A stretch of DNA of 64,000 bases from Scopulibacillus daqui. GTDB taxonomy: Bacteria > Bacillota > Bacilli > Bacillales > Sporolactobacillaceae. Below are positions 9,555 through 17,475 of this stretch, in pieces. The DNA lies in the NCBI RefSeq assembly GCF_016908855.1, contig NZ_JAFBER010000016.1:1-64000 (forward strand), given 5' to 3'. The notes below the pieces were generated by a model that did not search any database, was not told the DNA's origin, and saw only the letters and a list, made by a program, of their open reading frames with translations. The translations under genes and the position numbers were made by a program. How positions within the stretch are numbered: the first letter of the stretch is position 1; each line of letters begins with the position of its first letter.

Positions 9555-10835
9555 TTGGCAACAGAAAAAATTACAATGCCGCAGCTTGGCGAAAGTGTCA
9601 CAGAGGGAACAATAAGCAAGTGGCTGGTTGAGCCCGGCAATGAAATAAAGAAATATGATCCGATTGCAGAAGTAACGACCGACAAGGTAAATGCAGAGGT
9701 GCCTTCATCGTTTACAGGTGTCATCAAAGAAATCGTTGCTTCAGAAGGCGAAACACTGGCCGTCGGCGATCTGATGTGTTATATCGAGACGGAAGGATCA
9801 GGGGACGATACCGCAGCAGATACAAGCGGCGCGGGTAAAGCAGAGAACGAAAACAAACAAGAAGCACCCGCTGAAAAAGATACAAGCATGAAAAAGCGGT
9901 ATTCTCCGGCAGTTTTAAGATTAGCTCAGGAAAACGATATCGACCTGGAACAAGTTGAAGGCACTGGCAAAGGCGGACGGATTACAAGAAAAGATATTCT
10001 TAAGCTGATTGAATCCGGCAATGTTCCGAAACCTGATGATAAACCGAAAGAAGAAGCAGTTAAGCCGCAAAAACAACCTCAAGCTTCAGATAAGAAAGAA
10101 ACAGCGCAGCCTGCATCTGTTCCTGTCGCTCCGGGGGACGTTGAAATACCGGTGAACGGTGTCCGCAGAGCGATCGCAAACAATATGGTGCGAAGCAAGC
10201 ATGAAGCGCCGCATGCTTGGACGATGGTTGAGGTTGACGTGACAAACCTTGTTAATTATAGAAATAGAGTAAAGAATGATTTTAAAAATAAAGAGGGCTA
10301 CAGCCTGACTTTCTTGCCGTTCTTTATCAAGGCAGTCGTCGAAGGCCTGAAAGAATTCCCTCGCCTAAACTCAATGTGGGCAGGGGATAAAATCATTGAG
10401 AAAAAAGAGATTAATATTTCTATCGCAGTAGCTACCGATGATGCGCTTTATGTACCTGTGATCAAGGGCGCTGATGAAAAAAGCATCAAAGGTTTGGCCA
10501 AGAGCGTAAACGAACTGGCAGGAAAAGTGCGCAGCAATCGTTTGACTGGCGACGATATGCAAGGCGGAACGTTTACTGTCAATAATACAGGGTCATTTGG
10601 TTCAGTTCTGTCTCAGCCAATTATTAATTACCCGCAAGCGGCCATTCTTTCTGTTGAATCAATTGTTAAACGCCCGGTTGTCATGGAAAACGGCATGATC
10701 GCCGTAAGAGATATGGTTAATTTATGCTTATCTCTTGATCATCGCGTTCTTGACGGATTAGTAGCAGGCCGTTTCTTGGCTCGCGTAAAAGAAATATTGG
10801 AGAACATCTCCGAAGACAATACATCAATATATTAA
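9555..10835 (+). CDS. bkdB: Lipoamide acyltransferase E2 of the branched-chain complex
   Basis: A 426-residue E2 with a lipoyl domain (residues about 3-78, lipoylated lysine in TTDKVNAEVPSS), an Ala/Lys-rich linker, a peripheral-subunit-binding domain (about 114-152, RYSPAVLRLAQENDIDL), a second linker, and a catalytic domain from about 195. The active site LSLDHRVLDG lies near the end. It transfers branched acyl groups to CoA. The start is TTG 9555 after AGGAGG at 9541-9546. It is the last gene of the operon. Confidence 0.94.
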   Translation: MATEKITMPQLGESVTEGTISKWLVEPGNEIKKYDPIAEVTTDKVNAEVPSSFTGVIKEIVASEGETLAVGDLMCYIETEGSGDDTAADTSGAGKAENENKQEAPAEKDTSMKKRYSPAVLRLAQENDIDLEQVEGTGKGGRITRKDILKLIESGNVPKPDDKPKEEAVKPQKQPQASDKKETAQPASVPVAPGDVEIPVNGVRRAIANNMVRSKHEAPHAWTMVEVDVTNLVNYRNRVKNDFKNKEGYSLTFLPFFIKAVVEGLKEFPRLNSMWAGDKIIEKKEINISIAVATDDALYVPVIKGADEKSIKGLAKSVNELAGKVRSNRLTGDDMQGGTFTVNNTGSFGSVLSQPIINYPQAAILSVESIVKRPVVMENGMIAVRDMVNLCLSLDHRVLDGLVAGRFLARVKEILENISEDNTSIY

Positions 10836-10888
10836 AAAAAGGGGGCTGCCCTTTAAGTCATAGTTATTGGCTTATGGGCAGCCCTTAA
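10833..10888. terminator. Hairpin after bkdB
   Basis: GGGCTGCCC (10843-10851) pairs with GGGCAGCCC (10876-10884), with extra AAG/CTT pairing inside. The plus-strand side ends in TTAAAAATAT, a weak U-tract. The stronger T-run (seven T) is on the minus strand. It is probably still the operon end. Confidence 0.5.
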
Positions 10889-10999
10889 AAATATATTAGG
10901 GGGTAAAAGGATTTGGAAGTGTTATGATATTAGTTCCTATACCCTTTAAGAAAAATATTAAACCCTATATAAAAGATTTTAATAGCCCATTGATTATCG

Positions 11000-11005
11000 T
11001 ATAAT
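11000..11005 (+). promoter_or_regulatory. Possible -10 box ahead of the AIM24 fragment
   Basis: An exact TATAAT lies 45 bases before the TTG start of the short AIM24-like gene. No convincing -35 hexamer is found at the right distance, so the promoter is tentative. Confidence 0.3.
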
Positions 11006-11049
11006 AAAATCAAAATGATCTGTCTCAGTATAGATTTGGAGGGCTGTCC

Positions 11050-11259
11050 TTGAACACTCATGACATAGATTACAAAATTTATGGGGATGATATGCAATTT
11101 GTTGAAATTGAACTTGCCCCTGATGAAACGGTCATAGCAGAAGCCGGCGCTCTTATGATGATGGACGACGATATAGAAATGGAGACGATTTTTGGCGACG
11201 GCAGCAAAGATGAGGGCAGTGTTTTAGGCGGATTATTTAAGATGATCGATGGGAAGTAA
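11050..11259 (+). CDS. Short AIM24 (TIGR00266) N-terminal protein, 69 residues
   Basis: The residues match the N-terminus of AIM24/TIGR00266 proteins (IDYKIYGDDMQFVEIELAPDETVIAEAGALM, then IEMETIFGDG). Family members are usually over 200 residues. Here the frame stops at residue 69, right after the first beta-sheet segment. The following bases form a terminator and encode no recognisable remainder. A GGAGGG site lies 6 bases before the TTG start, so the short form may be expressed. It may be a truncated relic or a genuine mini-protein. Function is unknown. Confidence 0.6.
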   Translation: MNTHDIDYKIYGDDMQFVEIELAPDETVIAEAGALMMMDDDIEMETIFGDGSKDEGSVLGGLFKMIDGK

Positions 11260-11268
11260 TCAATTTTT

Positions 11269-11309
11269 TAAACAAATGAATAATGAGAAGGTTGTTTATT
11301 TGTTTTTTT
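11269..11309 (+). terminator. Rho-independent terminator after the AIM24 fragment
   Basis: AAACAAAT (11270-11277) pairs with ATTTGTTT (11298-11305), with further partial pairing inside, and is followed by a T-run. Confidence 0.6.
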
Positions 11310-11365
11310 AGATTATTTCAAGTTACAATTAATATAAGACAAGCTATTTTTAAGGAGTGGAAATA

Positions 11366-11797
11366 ATGGGTATGGATTTTAATATTTTTATGAATGATAT
11401 TGTTAATACAGCTCGCCGTGAAATAACCGAAGCGGGATACAAAGAGTTAAAGACGCCTGAAGAAGTAGACGAGGCCTTGCAAAAGCCGGGGACTGCATTT
11501 GTGATGATTAATTCTGTTTGCGGATGTGCCGGCGGTGTTGCTCGTCCTGCGGCAGCGTATGCGGCAAATTGCTATCATAAACCAGACCAATTTGTTACTG
11601 TTTTTGCAGGACAGGATAAGGAAGCAACTGAACGTGCGCGTGAATATTTTACAGGTTATCCGCCATCGTCGCCTTCCTTTGCCTTATTAAAAGACGGCAA
11701 AATAATTAAAATGATTGAACGTCACGAAATTGAAGGCTACGAGCCTATGGAAGTTGCCAATAAAATAGAAAAACTTTTTGATGAGCATTGTTCATAA
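11366..11797 (+). CDS. brxB: Bacilliredoxin BrxB (YqiW-like)
   Basis: A 143-residue BrxA/BrxB-family protein that removes bacillithiol from S-bacillithiolated proteins. The active-site CGC motif is visible in [14 protein letters not shown] near residue 53. Position just beyond the bkd operon matches yqiW in B. subtilis. AAGGAG at 11351-11356 directly abuts an in-frame GTG at 11357, so ATG 11366 is the sensible start. Distinction from the paralogue BrxA is by synteny. Confidence 0.88.
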   Translation: MGMDFNIFMNDIVNTARREITEAGYKELKTPEEVDEALQKPGTAFVMINSVCGCAGGVARPAAAYAANCYHKPDQFVTVFAGQDKEATERAREYFTGYPPSSPSFALLKDGKIIKMIERHEIEGYEPMEVANKIEKLFDEHCS

Positions 11798-11809
11798 GAA
11801 AATTTTTTG

Positions 11810-11845
11810 AAAGCTGTTTACCGATTGAAGTAAGCAGCTTTTTTT
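11810..11845 (+). terminator. Terminator after brxB
   Basis: An AAAGCTG-TTAC arm pairs with GTAA-CAGCTTT across an 8-base loop, and seven T follow. Confidence 0.75.
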
Positions 11846-11918
11846 GCGCCTTATTTTGGAACAATTCATAACCCGTTTTAATAAAAATATGGGGGGGCAA
11901 TAAAAATATTTACTTTAC

Positions 11919-11960
11919 ATAGTTAAACTATTGACACTACCTTATTATTTAGGTTAGGAT
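11919..11960 (+). promoter_or_regulatory. Promoter and candidate operator of the marR-MFS-wrbA genes
   Basis: TTGACA (11931-11936) and TAGGAT (11955-11960) are separated by 18 bases. A perfect 13-base palindrome, ATAGTTAAACTAT (11919-11931), abuts the -35 box. This placement is typical for autorepression by a MarR protein, which is encoded immediately downstream. Confidence 0.6.
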
Positions 11961-11990
11961 ATTATCAGTGATTTTAAAGGGGGACTTATT

Positions 11991-12404
11991 ATTACAAAGG
12001 AATCCATTTATTCATCTGTTAATCCCTTTATCGCAGCCATACGGCTCCTTCGAAAAGATATACGCAAGCATATTAACGTGGAAGTGACAGGCTCTCAATT
12101 TCATCTGCTGCTGCTCTTAGATCATTATGGTCCATTGAAAATGTCTGAAGTCGCTGAGCACTTGCAAATTTCTTTAGGAGGAGCAACATCTCTTGTTGAT
12201 CGTTTATACAAGATCAATCTTGTCAAACGATTAAGGTCGGATGAAGATCGGCGTGTTGTAAAAGCAGCGCTTACTGATAAGGGATCAAATTATCTGCATG
12301 AAGTAAGGGAAGCTTCAAATGAAGTGCTTGATCGCTATTACAAGAAGCTTAGCCCTGAAGAAGTGGTTGAACTCGAAAGGCTTTGCCGAAAATTATTCGA
12401 ATAG
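11991..12404 (+). CDS. MarR-family regulator, probable AUU start
   Basis: A winged-helix MarR repressor. The core runs SQFHLLLLLDHYGPLKMSEVAEHL, then LVDRLYKINLVKRLRSDEDRR (wing) and a C-terminal dimerisation helix. The first GTG (12078) would omit the N-terminal dimerisation helix, although VNPFIAAIRLLRKDIRKHI is encoded in frame upstream. The frame opens at 11958 with no ATG, GTG or TTG before 12078. AAAGGGGGA (11976-11984) lies 6 bases before ATT 11991, giving 137 residues, a normal MarR length. ATT 11988 is an alternative. It probably represses the MFS-flavodoxin pair, perhaps in response to quinones. Confidence 0.75.
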   Translation: MTKESIYSSVNPFIAAIRLLRKDIRKHINVEVTGSQFHLLLLLDHYGPLKMSEVAEHLQISLGGATSLVDRLYKINLVKRLRSDEDRRVVKAALTDKGSNYLHEVREASNEVLDRYYKKLSPEEVVELERLCRKLFE

Positions 12405-12467
12405 CCTTTCCAGCAGCATTAGAAAGGAGATGAGGCCGTGAGCTGAAAAGCGCATCGGTTCTTCTTT

Positions 12468-12481
12468 TTGCATGTATGCAA
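12468..12481. promoter_or_regulatory. Inverted repeat in the marR-MFS intergenic region
   Basis: TTGCAT-GT-ATGCAA is a perfect inverted repeat in the 232-base gap before the MFS gene. It could be an operator or a small RNA hairpin. It differs from the palindrome upstream of marR, so a common regulator is not implied. Nothing else was recognised in this gap. Confidence 0.25.
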
Positions 12482-12636
12482 GAAAAGTCATCTTGTTAAG
12501 GACAACATAGAAAGCAGTGAACAGTGTAAGAGAGGCTTATGGTCTGAAGCCTGCTGGCAGCCAAGTCTTCTTTATAAATTTGTAGATTTATATTTTTAGA
12601 TTACTATTTTTAACTATCAAAAGGAGGTTTTCGGGG

Positions 12637-14373
12637 GTGCAACAAACCATTCATCCTTCATCGCCCCAACCATCGGCGCACGGCGATAGCCATAAGATAA
12701 GCTTTAATCAACCGATGGCTGTCTGGGCCGTATGTTTTGCCTGTGTCATTTCGTTCATGGGTCTCGGATTAGTTGACCCTATTCTAACGTCTATTGCCAA
12801 AAGCCTTCATGCAACAGCTAGTCAGACTGAATTGCTGTTTACTAGCTATATGTTAGTTACAGGTGTTATGATGTTAATTACTGGTGCGGTTTCAAGCCGT
12901 ATCGGAGCAAAGTGGACGTTGCTCATTGCCCTTATTTTAATTATTGTTTTCTCCGCACTGGCTGGAATGTCCAATACAGTAGGTGCAATTGTTGGATTCC
13001 GTGCCGGCTGGGGGCTTGGCAATGCTTTATTCATTGCGACTGCTCTGTCGACAATTGTTGGTGTATCCACCAGCGGCACAGCAGGTGCTGTTATTCTTTA
13101 TGAAGCTGCGCTGGGATTAGGTATGTCTGTCGGCCCGCTTGCCGGCGGTCTCTTAGGCGGCATCAGCTGGCGCGGGCCATTCTTTGGCGTCGCTGTTCTT
13201 ATGTTAATTGGATTTATCTTTTTAACTATTTTTCTCCCTAACCTGCCTAAGCCAAAGAAAGCAACTTCTATAGCGGATCCGATTAAGGCATTGCGCTATG
13301 GCGGCTTATTGACAATGGGTATTACAGCCCTTTTGTATAACTATGGATTCTTTACTTTGCTTGGGTATTCACCATTCGTCTTGCACATGGGCATCCATTC
13401 GCTGGGATGGGTATTCTTTGGCTGGGGTATTTTCATGGCGATTACCTCAGTATTCATTGCGCCTATTCTGCAAAGACGCTTTAATGTGCGCCGGACAATG
13501 AGCTTGATGCTTTTCCTATTAATGCTGGTTATGCTGGCTATGGGTCTTATTTTGCAAGCTCATTCATCTGTCATTAATATACTCGGCATCCATATGCAAG
13601 CTCGTACAGCGCTGGCTGCACTCGTTATTATTGCAGGGTCCTGCCTTGGCATTAACGGTACTTTGGTTACAACATTAGTGATGGAAGTTTCTCCTGTTGA
13701 GAGATCTACAGCTTCTGCGGCATACAGCTTTTTGCGATTTATCGGCGGGGCTATTGCACCATTTCTTGCCGGTAAGCTGGCTGAGTGGTTTGATCCAAGT
13801 ATTTCGTTCTATGTCGCTGCTGCTGCGTTCCTTCTTTCTATTTGCGCAGCATTTATAGGAAAGAAATTCCTTGATAATCCGAACAAGGAACAGAAAGAAA
13901 CCGCTCAAACGCAAGCGAAACCTGCTGTTCACCCGCATCCTAAACCTGAGTTTGCTGCGGCTTCTCAGCAAAACCATGCGGAGCGATTAAGTGCAAATGA
14001 TCATTTAGATCATAAAGCGGCTGCCGCGTTCCAAGCAGAAAAGCCTTTTCCAAGTACAGCTGACAAACAGCAGCAAAAAAGTTTAGATGCGGATTTCCGC
14101 AAAGCTATTAAGGCTTTCCAAACACCTGCTCAGCCTTCGCATCACAATCATGGATACCTGAAGGATTCAGATTATCGGAAGGCTCTTAAAATGTTCCTTG
14201 AAAATAACGATAATGATGTTAATGAGGAAATAAATAATGACAAAGAATTTCGAGATGCTATAAGGAAAATTCAGCAAAACGCTCAGCGTTCCGAAGAACA
14301 GCTTGTCAGCGATGAAGGCATTCGGAAGGCATTGCGTTCAATTAACCGTGAGATGAAGGAGGTCAATCGATGA
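12637..14373 (+). CDS. MFS drug-type transporter with repeat-bearing cytoplasmic tail
   Basis: A 578-residue protein. Residues about 28-415 form an MFS core of about 12 spans ([19 protein letters not shown] in span 1; [10 protein letters not shown] loop). An uncommonly long hydrophilic tail of about 160 residues follows. It carries four copies of a short motif: [11 protein letters not shown] (about 484), [11 protein letters not shown] (510), [11 protein letters not shown] (535) and [11 protein letters not shown] (559). The spacing is regular at 24-26 residues. GTG 12637 follows AAAGGAGG at 12619-12626. The stop overlaps the next ATG (ATGA), implying coupled translation with the WrbA-like gene. 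Efflux of an electrophile or drug is inferred. The tail motif also occurs at 49599-50066. Confidence 0.85.
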   Translation: MQQTIHPSSPQPSAHGDSHKISFNQPMAVWAVCFACVISFMGLGLVDPILTSIAKSLHATASQTELLFTSYMLVTGVMMLITGAVSSRIGAKWTLLIALILIIVFSALAGMSNTVGAIVGFRAGWGLGNALFIATALSTIVGVSTSGTAGAVILYEAALGLGMSVGPLAGGLLGGISWRGPFFGVAVLMLIGFIFLTIFLPNLPKPKKATSIADPIKALRYGGLLTMGITALLYNYGFFTLLGYSPFVLHMGIHSLGWVFFGWGIFMAITSVFIAPILQRRFNVRRTMSLMLFLLMLVMLAMGLILQAHSSVINILGIHMQARTALAALVIIAGSCLGINGTLVTTLVMEVSPVERSTASAAYSFLRFIGGAIAPFLAGKLAEWFDPSISFYVAAAAFLLSICAAFIGKKFLDNPNKEQKETAQTQAKPAVHPHPKPEFAAASQQNHAERLSANDHLDHKAAAAFQAEKPFPSTADKQQQKSLDADFRKAIKAFQTPAQPSHHNHGYLKDSDYRKALKMFLENNDNDVNEEINNDKEFRDAIRKIQQNAQRSEEQLVSDEGIRKALRSINREMKEVNR

Positions 14374-14939
14374 ATATTTACATCGTTTATGATAGTGAAG
14401 ACGGTCATACAGAACAGCTGGCTAAGTCAGTGGCTAAAGGGGCACAAAAAGTAGAAGGGGCGAAGGTCTTTTTAAGCCACGTAGACCAGGCAGATGTTAG
14501 AGATTTAGCAGAAATGGACGCCATCATCTGGGGGTGTCCCGGACATTTTGGCACCATTAGCTCTGGTTTGAAAGAATGGATTGACAAACTTGGATATTTA
14601 TGGGCCAAAGGCGAATTGATCGGCAAAGTAGGGGCGGTATTCTGTACAACGGCTACTATCCACGGCGGTATAGAAGCTACAATGCTTAACTTAATAACGC
14701 CGATGCTTCACCAAGGCATGATGGTTGTCGGATTGCCGGCTAATATACCTGAAAATGCATTGTACGGCAGTTATTATGGCGTAGGTGTGACATCTCCAAT
14801 TGAAGATGCAAATGACGTCCTGGGACAATCGCTTTTTGAAAAAGGCCTCAAGTTGGGCGAACACCTTGGTGAACATGTAGCTAATGTTACAAGTACATTA
14901 ATCAGGGGTAAACAAAACAGCCCGCAATTATCCAGATAA
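14370..14939 (+). CDS. WrbA-like flavodoxin/NAD(P)H:quinone reductase
   Basis: A 189-residue flavodoxin fold. Visible are the N-terminal beta strand and FMN phosphate loop [12 protein letters not shown], the [19 protein letters not shown] segment, CTTATIHGG, and the GSYYGVG motif of WrbA proteins. It probably reduces quinones by two electrons. Its ATG overlaps the MFS stop, so stoichiometric synthesis is likely. It is strikingly similar to the protein at 50092-50631, with long identical blocks such as [16 protein letters not shown]. The tail is longer and differs from the paralogue. Confidence 0.85.
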   Translation: MNIYIVYDSEDGHTEQLAKSVAKGAQKVEGAKVFLSHVDQADVRDLAEMDAIIWGCPGHFGTISSGLKEWIDKLGYLWAKGELIGKVGAVFCTTATIHGGIEATMLNLITPMLHQGMMVVGLPANIPENALYGSYYGVGVTSPIEDANDVLGQSLFEKGLKLGEHLGEHVANVTSTLIRGKQNSPQLSR

Positions 14940-14979
14940 ACTGTATTCATCAAGTGATGATATCCCTGTTAATCTGCCT

Positions 14980-15032
14980 AAAAACACCCTATTGAGCAGA
15001 CAGCAAAAAGTCTGCCAATGGGGTGTTTTTTT
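14980..15032 (+). terminator. Terminator after the MFS-wrbA operon
   Basis: An AAAAACACCC arm followed by ATTG pairs with CAAT-GGGGTGTTTTT, and a run of seven T ends it. Confidence 0.8.
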
Positions 15033-15065
15033 AAACCATAATAAAAGAGTTGAAGAATCCTTAAA

Positions 15066-15105
15066 AGAAAAAATCCAATCGCCGGGAAATTTTTTGGCGA
15101 TTGGG
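15066..15105 (-). terminator. Terminator of the hpa genes
   Basis: CCAATCGCC (15075-15083) pairs with GGCGATTGG (15096-15104). On the minus strand the stem is followed by ATTTTTTC. It lies just after the hpaF-like stop. Confidence 0.75.
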
Positions 15106-15132
15106 TACTGTTATGTTTCGTTTGCTTCTTTA

Positions 15133-15531
15133 TTAAGATAAGTATGGCTTTTTAAAGCGGGAATGGATATTATTGTGTTTATACGTGCCGCCCTCTCCGA
15201 ATTCGACTAAATCTAATGACAGGGCAAGATAGCGTTTTTCGAACAGTTCGGCAAAGTGTGCTTTAATAACATCAAAGAGCGCTTCACATGTCTCTTTTTT
15301 ATCGGCTTCTGAGCGACCTGAGCCAATCTTAAAAGTAACATGTACAAAAGCGTCATCTTCAGATCCATCTGCAATACAATAATCATGGAGTTCAATCGCT
15401 CTTGAGCGAATGCCTCCAGTCGGGAAAATGTGACTCCGTGATATAAGGACGCCGTTCAGTTTTTTTAATAAATCCGGAATATCGGCTTCTGATTTAATGT
15501 TGTCCGTATATTCTACAATGATATGCGGCAT
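15133..15531 (-). CDS. hpaF: 5-carboxymethyl-2-hydroxymuconate delta-isomerase
   Basis: A 132-residue protein of the CHMI family (tautomerase fold). It starts MPHIIVEYTDNI, so processing would expose the catalytic Pro2. FPTGGIRSRAIELHDYCIADG and ALSLDLVEFGEGGTYKHNNIHSRF are typical family segments. It isomerises CHM to OHED in homoprotocatechuate degradation. It lies 53 bases after the gene for the HpaG C-terminal half. No other pathway genes (hpaB, D, E, H, I) occur in this window. Confidence 0.85.
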   Translation of the reverse strand: MPHIIVEYTDNIKSEADIPDLLKKLNGVLISRSHIFPTGGIRSRAIELHDYCIADGSEDDAFVHVTFKIGSGRSEADKKETCEALFDVIKAHFAELFEKRYLALSLDLVEFGEGGTYKHNNIHSRFKKPYLS

Positions 15532-15584
15532 GGTTTCGGCCCCTTTCTATAGTTTGCCATGACAGGCGTTCCAACACATATCAT

Positions 15585-16355
15585 TTAAGTTTCCGATCCG
15601 GCAATTGAAAAGGCTTCATCGCTGACAATCGTGTTGACAAGCCGGCCAATGCCTTCTATTTCCGTAACCACTTCATCGCCGACTGCAGTATCAATCGACC
15701 CTTTAGGCGTGCCGGTAAGGATAACGTCGCCTTTATCCAGCGTCATGAATCCGCTTAAATATTCAATCAAATCAGGAATGCTGAAAATCATATCACTTGT
15801 TGTTCCTTCTTGTGTTATTTTCCCGTTAACGTAAGTGCGAAGGGTAAGATTCATAGGATCAGGGACATCTTCAGCATCGACGAGCCATGGTCCGATAGGT
15901 GTACAAGTGTCCCGGTTTTTGACTCTTAAGTTAGGTCGATAGTAGTTTTCCAGATAGTCCCGAAGCGCATAATCATTGGCAACAGTGTAGCCTTCGACAT
16001 AATTGTAAGCTTCTTCTCGTTTGACATTGCGGGCTTTTTTGCCTATAACAACAGCCAATTCACATTCATAGTGCATATAAGCAACATCCGAAGGACGCCG
16101 TGTTTGAGCATTATGACCGACGAACGTGTTTGGGCCTTTCAAAAAGACCACCGGCTCGGTCGGGGCTTTAAATGCCAATTCATTGGCATGATCGGCATAG
16201 TTTAACCCAAGTGCGAAAACAGTGCGAGGCTCGATAGGAGGGAGCCACACGACTTCATTTTCCGAGACCATTCTCCCATCATTTAATTTTAACCGGCCGT
16301 TAAACTCTACGGCATGATGAATAGCGCCGGCATAGGCAACGCGTGCTCGTTTCAT
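15585..16355 (-). CDS. Fumarylacetoacetate-hydrolase-fold protein, HpaG-type subunit 2
   Basis: A 256-residue FAH-fold enzyme resembling one half of the HpaG decarboxylase/isomerase. GLNYADHANEL, a metal-binding HYECELAVVIGK (Glu pair) and DVILTGTPKGS are visible. It overlaps the upstream homologous gene by 4 bases. The two together probably make the OPET decarboxylase/HHDD isomerase that is a single two-domain chain in Escherichia coli. Which half does which step is not decided here. Confidence 0.85.
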   Translation of the reverse strand: MKRARVAYAGAIHHAVEFNGRLKLNDGRMVSENEVVWLPPIEPRTVFALGLNYADHANELAFKAPTEPVVFLKGPNTFVGHNAQTRRPSDVAYMHYECELAVVIGKKARNVKREEAYNYVEGYTVANDYALRDYLENYYRPNLRVKNRDTCTPIGPWLVDAEDVPDPMNLTLRTYVNGKITQEGTTSDMIFSIPDLIEYLSGFMTLDKGDVILTGTPKGSIDTAVGDEVVTEIEGIGRLVNTIVSDEAFSIAGSET

Positions 16356-17143
16356 CGTACGGCCTCCTTAACCAGTTCTTTTTCGCTTGCAATATGATTT
16401 TCTAATACACCAACTTCATCAATTTCAATTCTGACAATATCGCCTTTTTTAGCCAGCGGCGCATTCTCGGGCACGCCGACGAGAAGGACGTCGCCGGCAT
16501 TGAGTGTCATAAATTCTGTGACATCTGAGATCAAGCGGCTGACAGGGCGGATAAGGTTATTCGTATTGTTGCTTTGTTTTAATTCCCCATTAATAAAAAC
16601 CCTTACATTTAAATCATCTGGATTTGTAACCGCTTTCCTGTCGATGACCCAAGGACCCACAGGGCAAAATCCGTCACGGCATTTTTGCATTACAGCCGGC
16701 CGGTAAACGCTTTCGTGGGGGATGCTGACATCATTAACGACCGTGTAACCGGCGATGTATGATTCAGCTTGTTCTTCATCTACGCGCACCGCTGTCCGGC
16801 CAATGACAATGCCGAGGGCAGCGCCGATTTCAACCTCTGTAATATCTTCAGGCAATGGAATCGGCATGCCGCAGCTGATGATCGTATTTGCAGGTTTGAT
16901 ATACAAAATAGGCGCTTTTGGCGGCGCTTGATAAGGCGGTTCATTAACGGATTCACCGAGAGCAGCAAGCGCGCCCTTATAATTCAGAGCCGTGCCATAG
17001 ATTGTTCCCGAAACAGGAATATCCCACGGCAAATCTTTTAAACTATGATGGTTATGATCTAAAATAGCAGTCCCGTCCGCTGGATTAACATAAAATTCGG
17101 CTGTCTGTCTGGAACCGCATAATTGACCTGTTGCCTTCTTCAC
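16352..17143 (-). CDS. Fumarylacetoacetate-hydrolase-fold protein, HpaG-type subunit 1
   Basis: A 263-residue FAH-fold protein matching the N-terminal half of HpaG. GTALNYKGALAALG, EVEIGAALGIVIG and GDVLLVGVPENAPLA are visible. GTG start at 17143 after a GCGGGGTG site. It is the first gene of the three-gene minus-strand set hpaG1-hpaG2-hpaF. The pathway's upstream ring-cleavage enzymes must lie elsewhere if it operates. Confidence 0.83.
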   Translation of the reverse strand: MKKATGQLCGSRQTAEFYVNPADGTAILDHNHHSLKDLPWDIPVSGTIYGTALNYKGALAALGESVNEPPYQAPPKAPILYIKPANTIISCGMPIPLPEDITEVEIGAALGIVIGRTAVRVDEEQAESYIAGYTVVNDVSIPHESVYRPAVMQKCRDGFCPVGPWVIDRKAVTNPDDLNVRVFINGELKQSNNTNNLIRPVSRLISDVTEFMTLNAGDVLLVGVPENAPLAKKGDIVRIEIDEVGVLENHIASEKELVKEAVR

Positions 17144-17433
17144 ATTATCACCCCGCGATTCATAACTTCATAATAGGAAAAGTAAGTTACACCTGTACAG
17201 AAAACAATTTCGTTAATTTTCAGAAGGCTTGTAATATACACGATAGCATATATCATTTTAATTTTCAATGTTCTAACCATTCTGCTTTCCTGTTAATGTC
17301 ATTTTGGATGTTGCGGATTCAGAACGGCATCAAGTTCAGCTATTTGTTATACAATGGTTGGGGAAATACCCTAGAACAACTCAGCCCGGCTCACAAGGAG
17401 GATTGTTCCATTCGCCGGGAGGCCAGGCTGGCG
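17144..17433. other. Intergenic region with no recognised gene
   Basis: Between the start of the hpaG-like gene and the terminator of the iron transporter operon. It contains a G/C-rich patch around 17380-17435 with CCGGGAGGCCAGGCTGG. No credible reading frame or known RNA motif was recognised. The hpa promoter should lie in its left part but could not be assigned. Confidence 0.4.
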
Positions 17434-17471
17434 GAATAAACAAAACCATCCCAAAAACAAGGGATGGTTTG
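17434..17471 (-). terminator. Terminator of the ferric transporter operon
   Basis: AAACCATCCC (17443-17452) pairs with GGGATGGTTT (17461-17470). On the minus strand TTTTGTTTAT follows the stem. It lies directly after the ATPase stop. Confidence 0.8.
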
Positions 17472-17475
17472 GATA

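Noticed and set aside
10833-10888. Minus-strand gene ended by the hairpin after bkdB
   Set aside because: The T-run is better on the minus strand, but no leftward gene lies to its right before brxB, so it is kept as the bkd operon end.
12405-12636. T-box or other riboswitch before the MFS gene
   Set aside because: No T-box sequence (AGGGUGGNACCGCG) or other known aptamer core was seen, and no terminator precedes the start.
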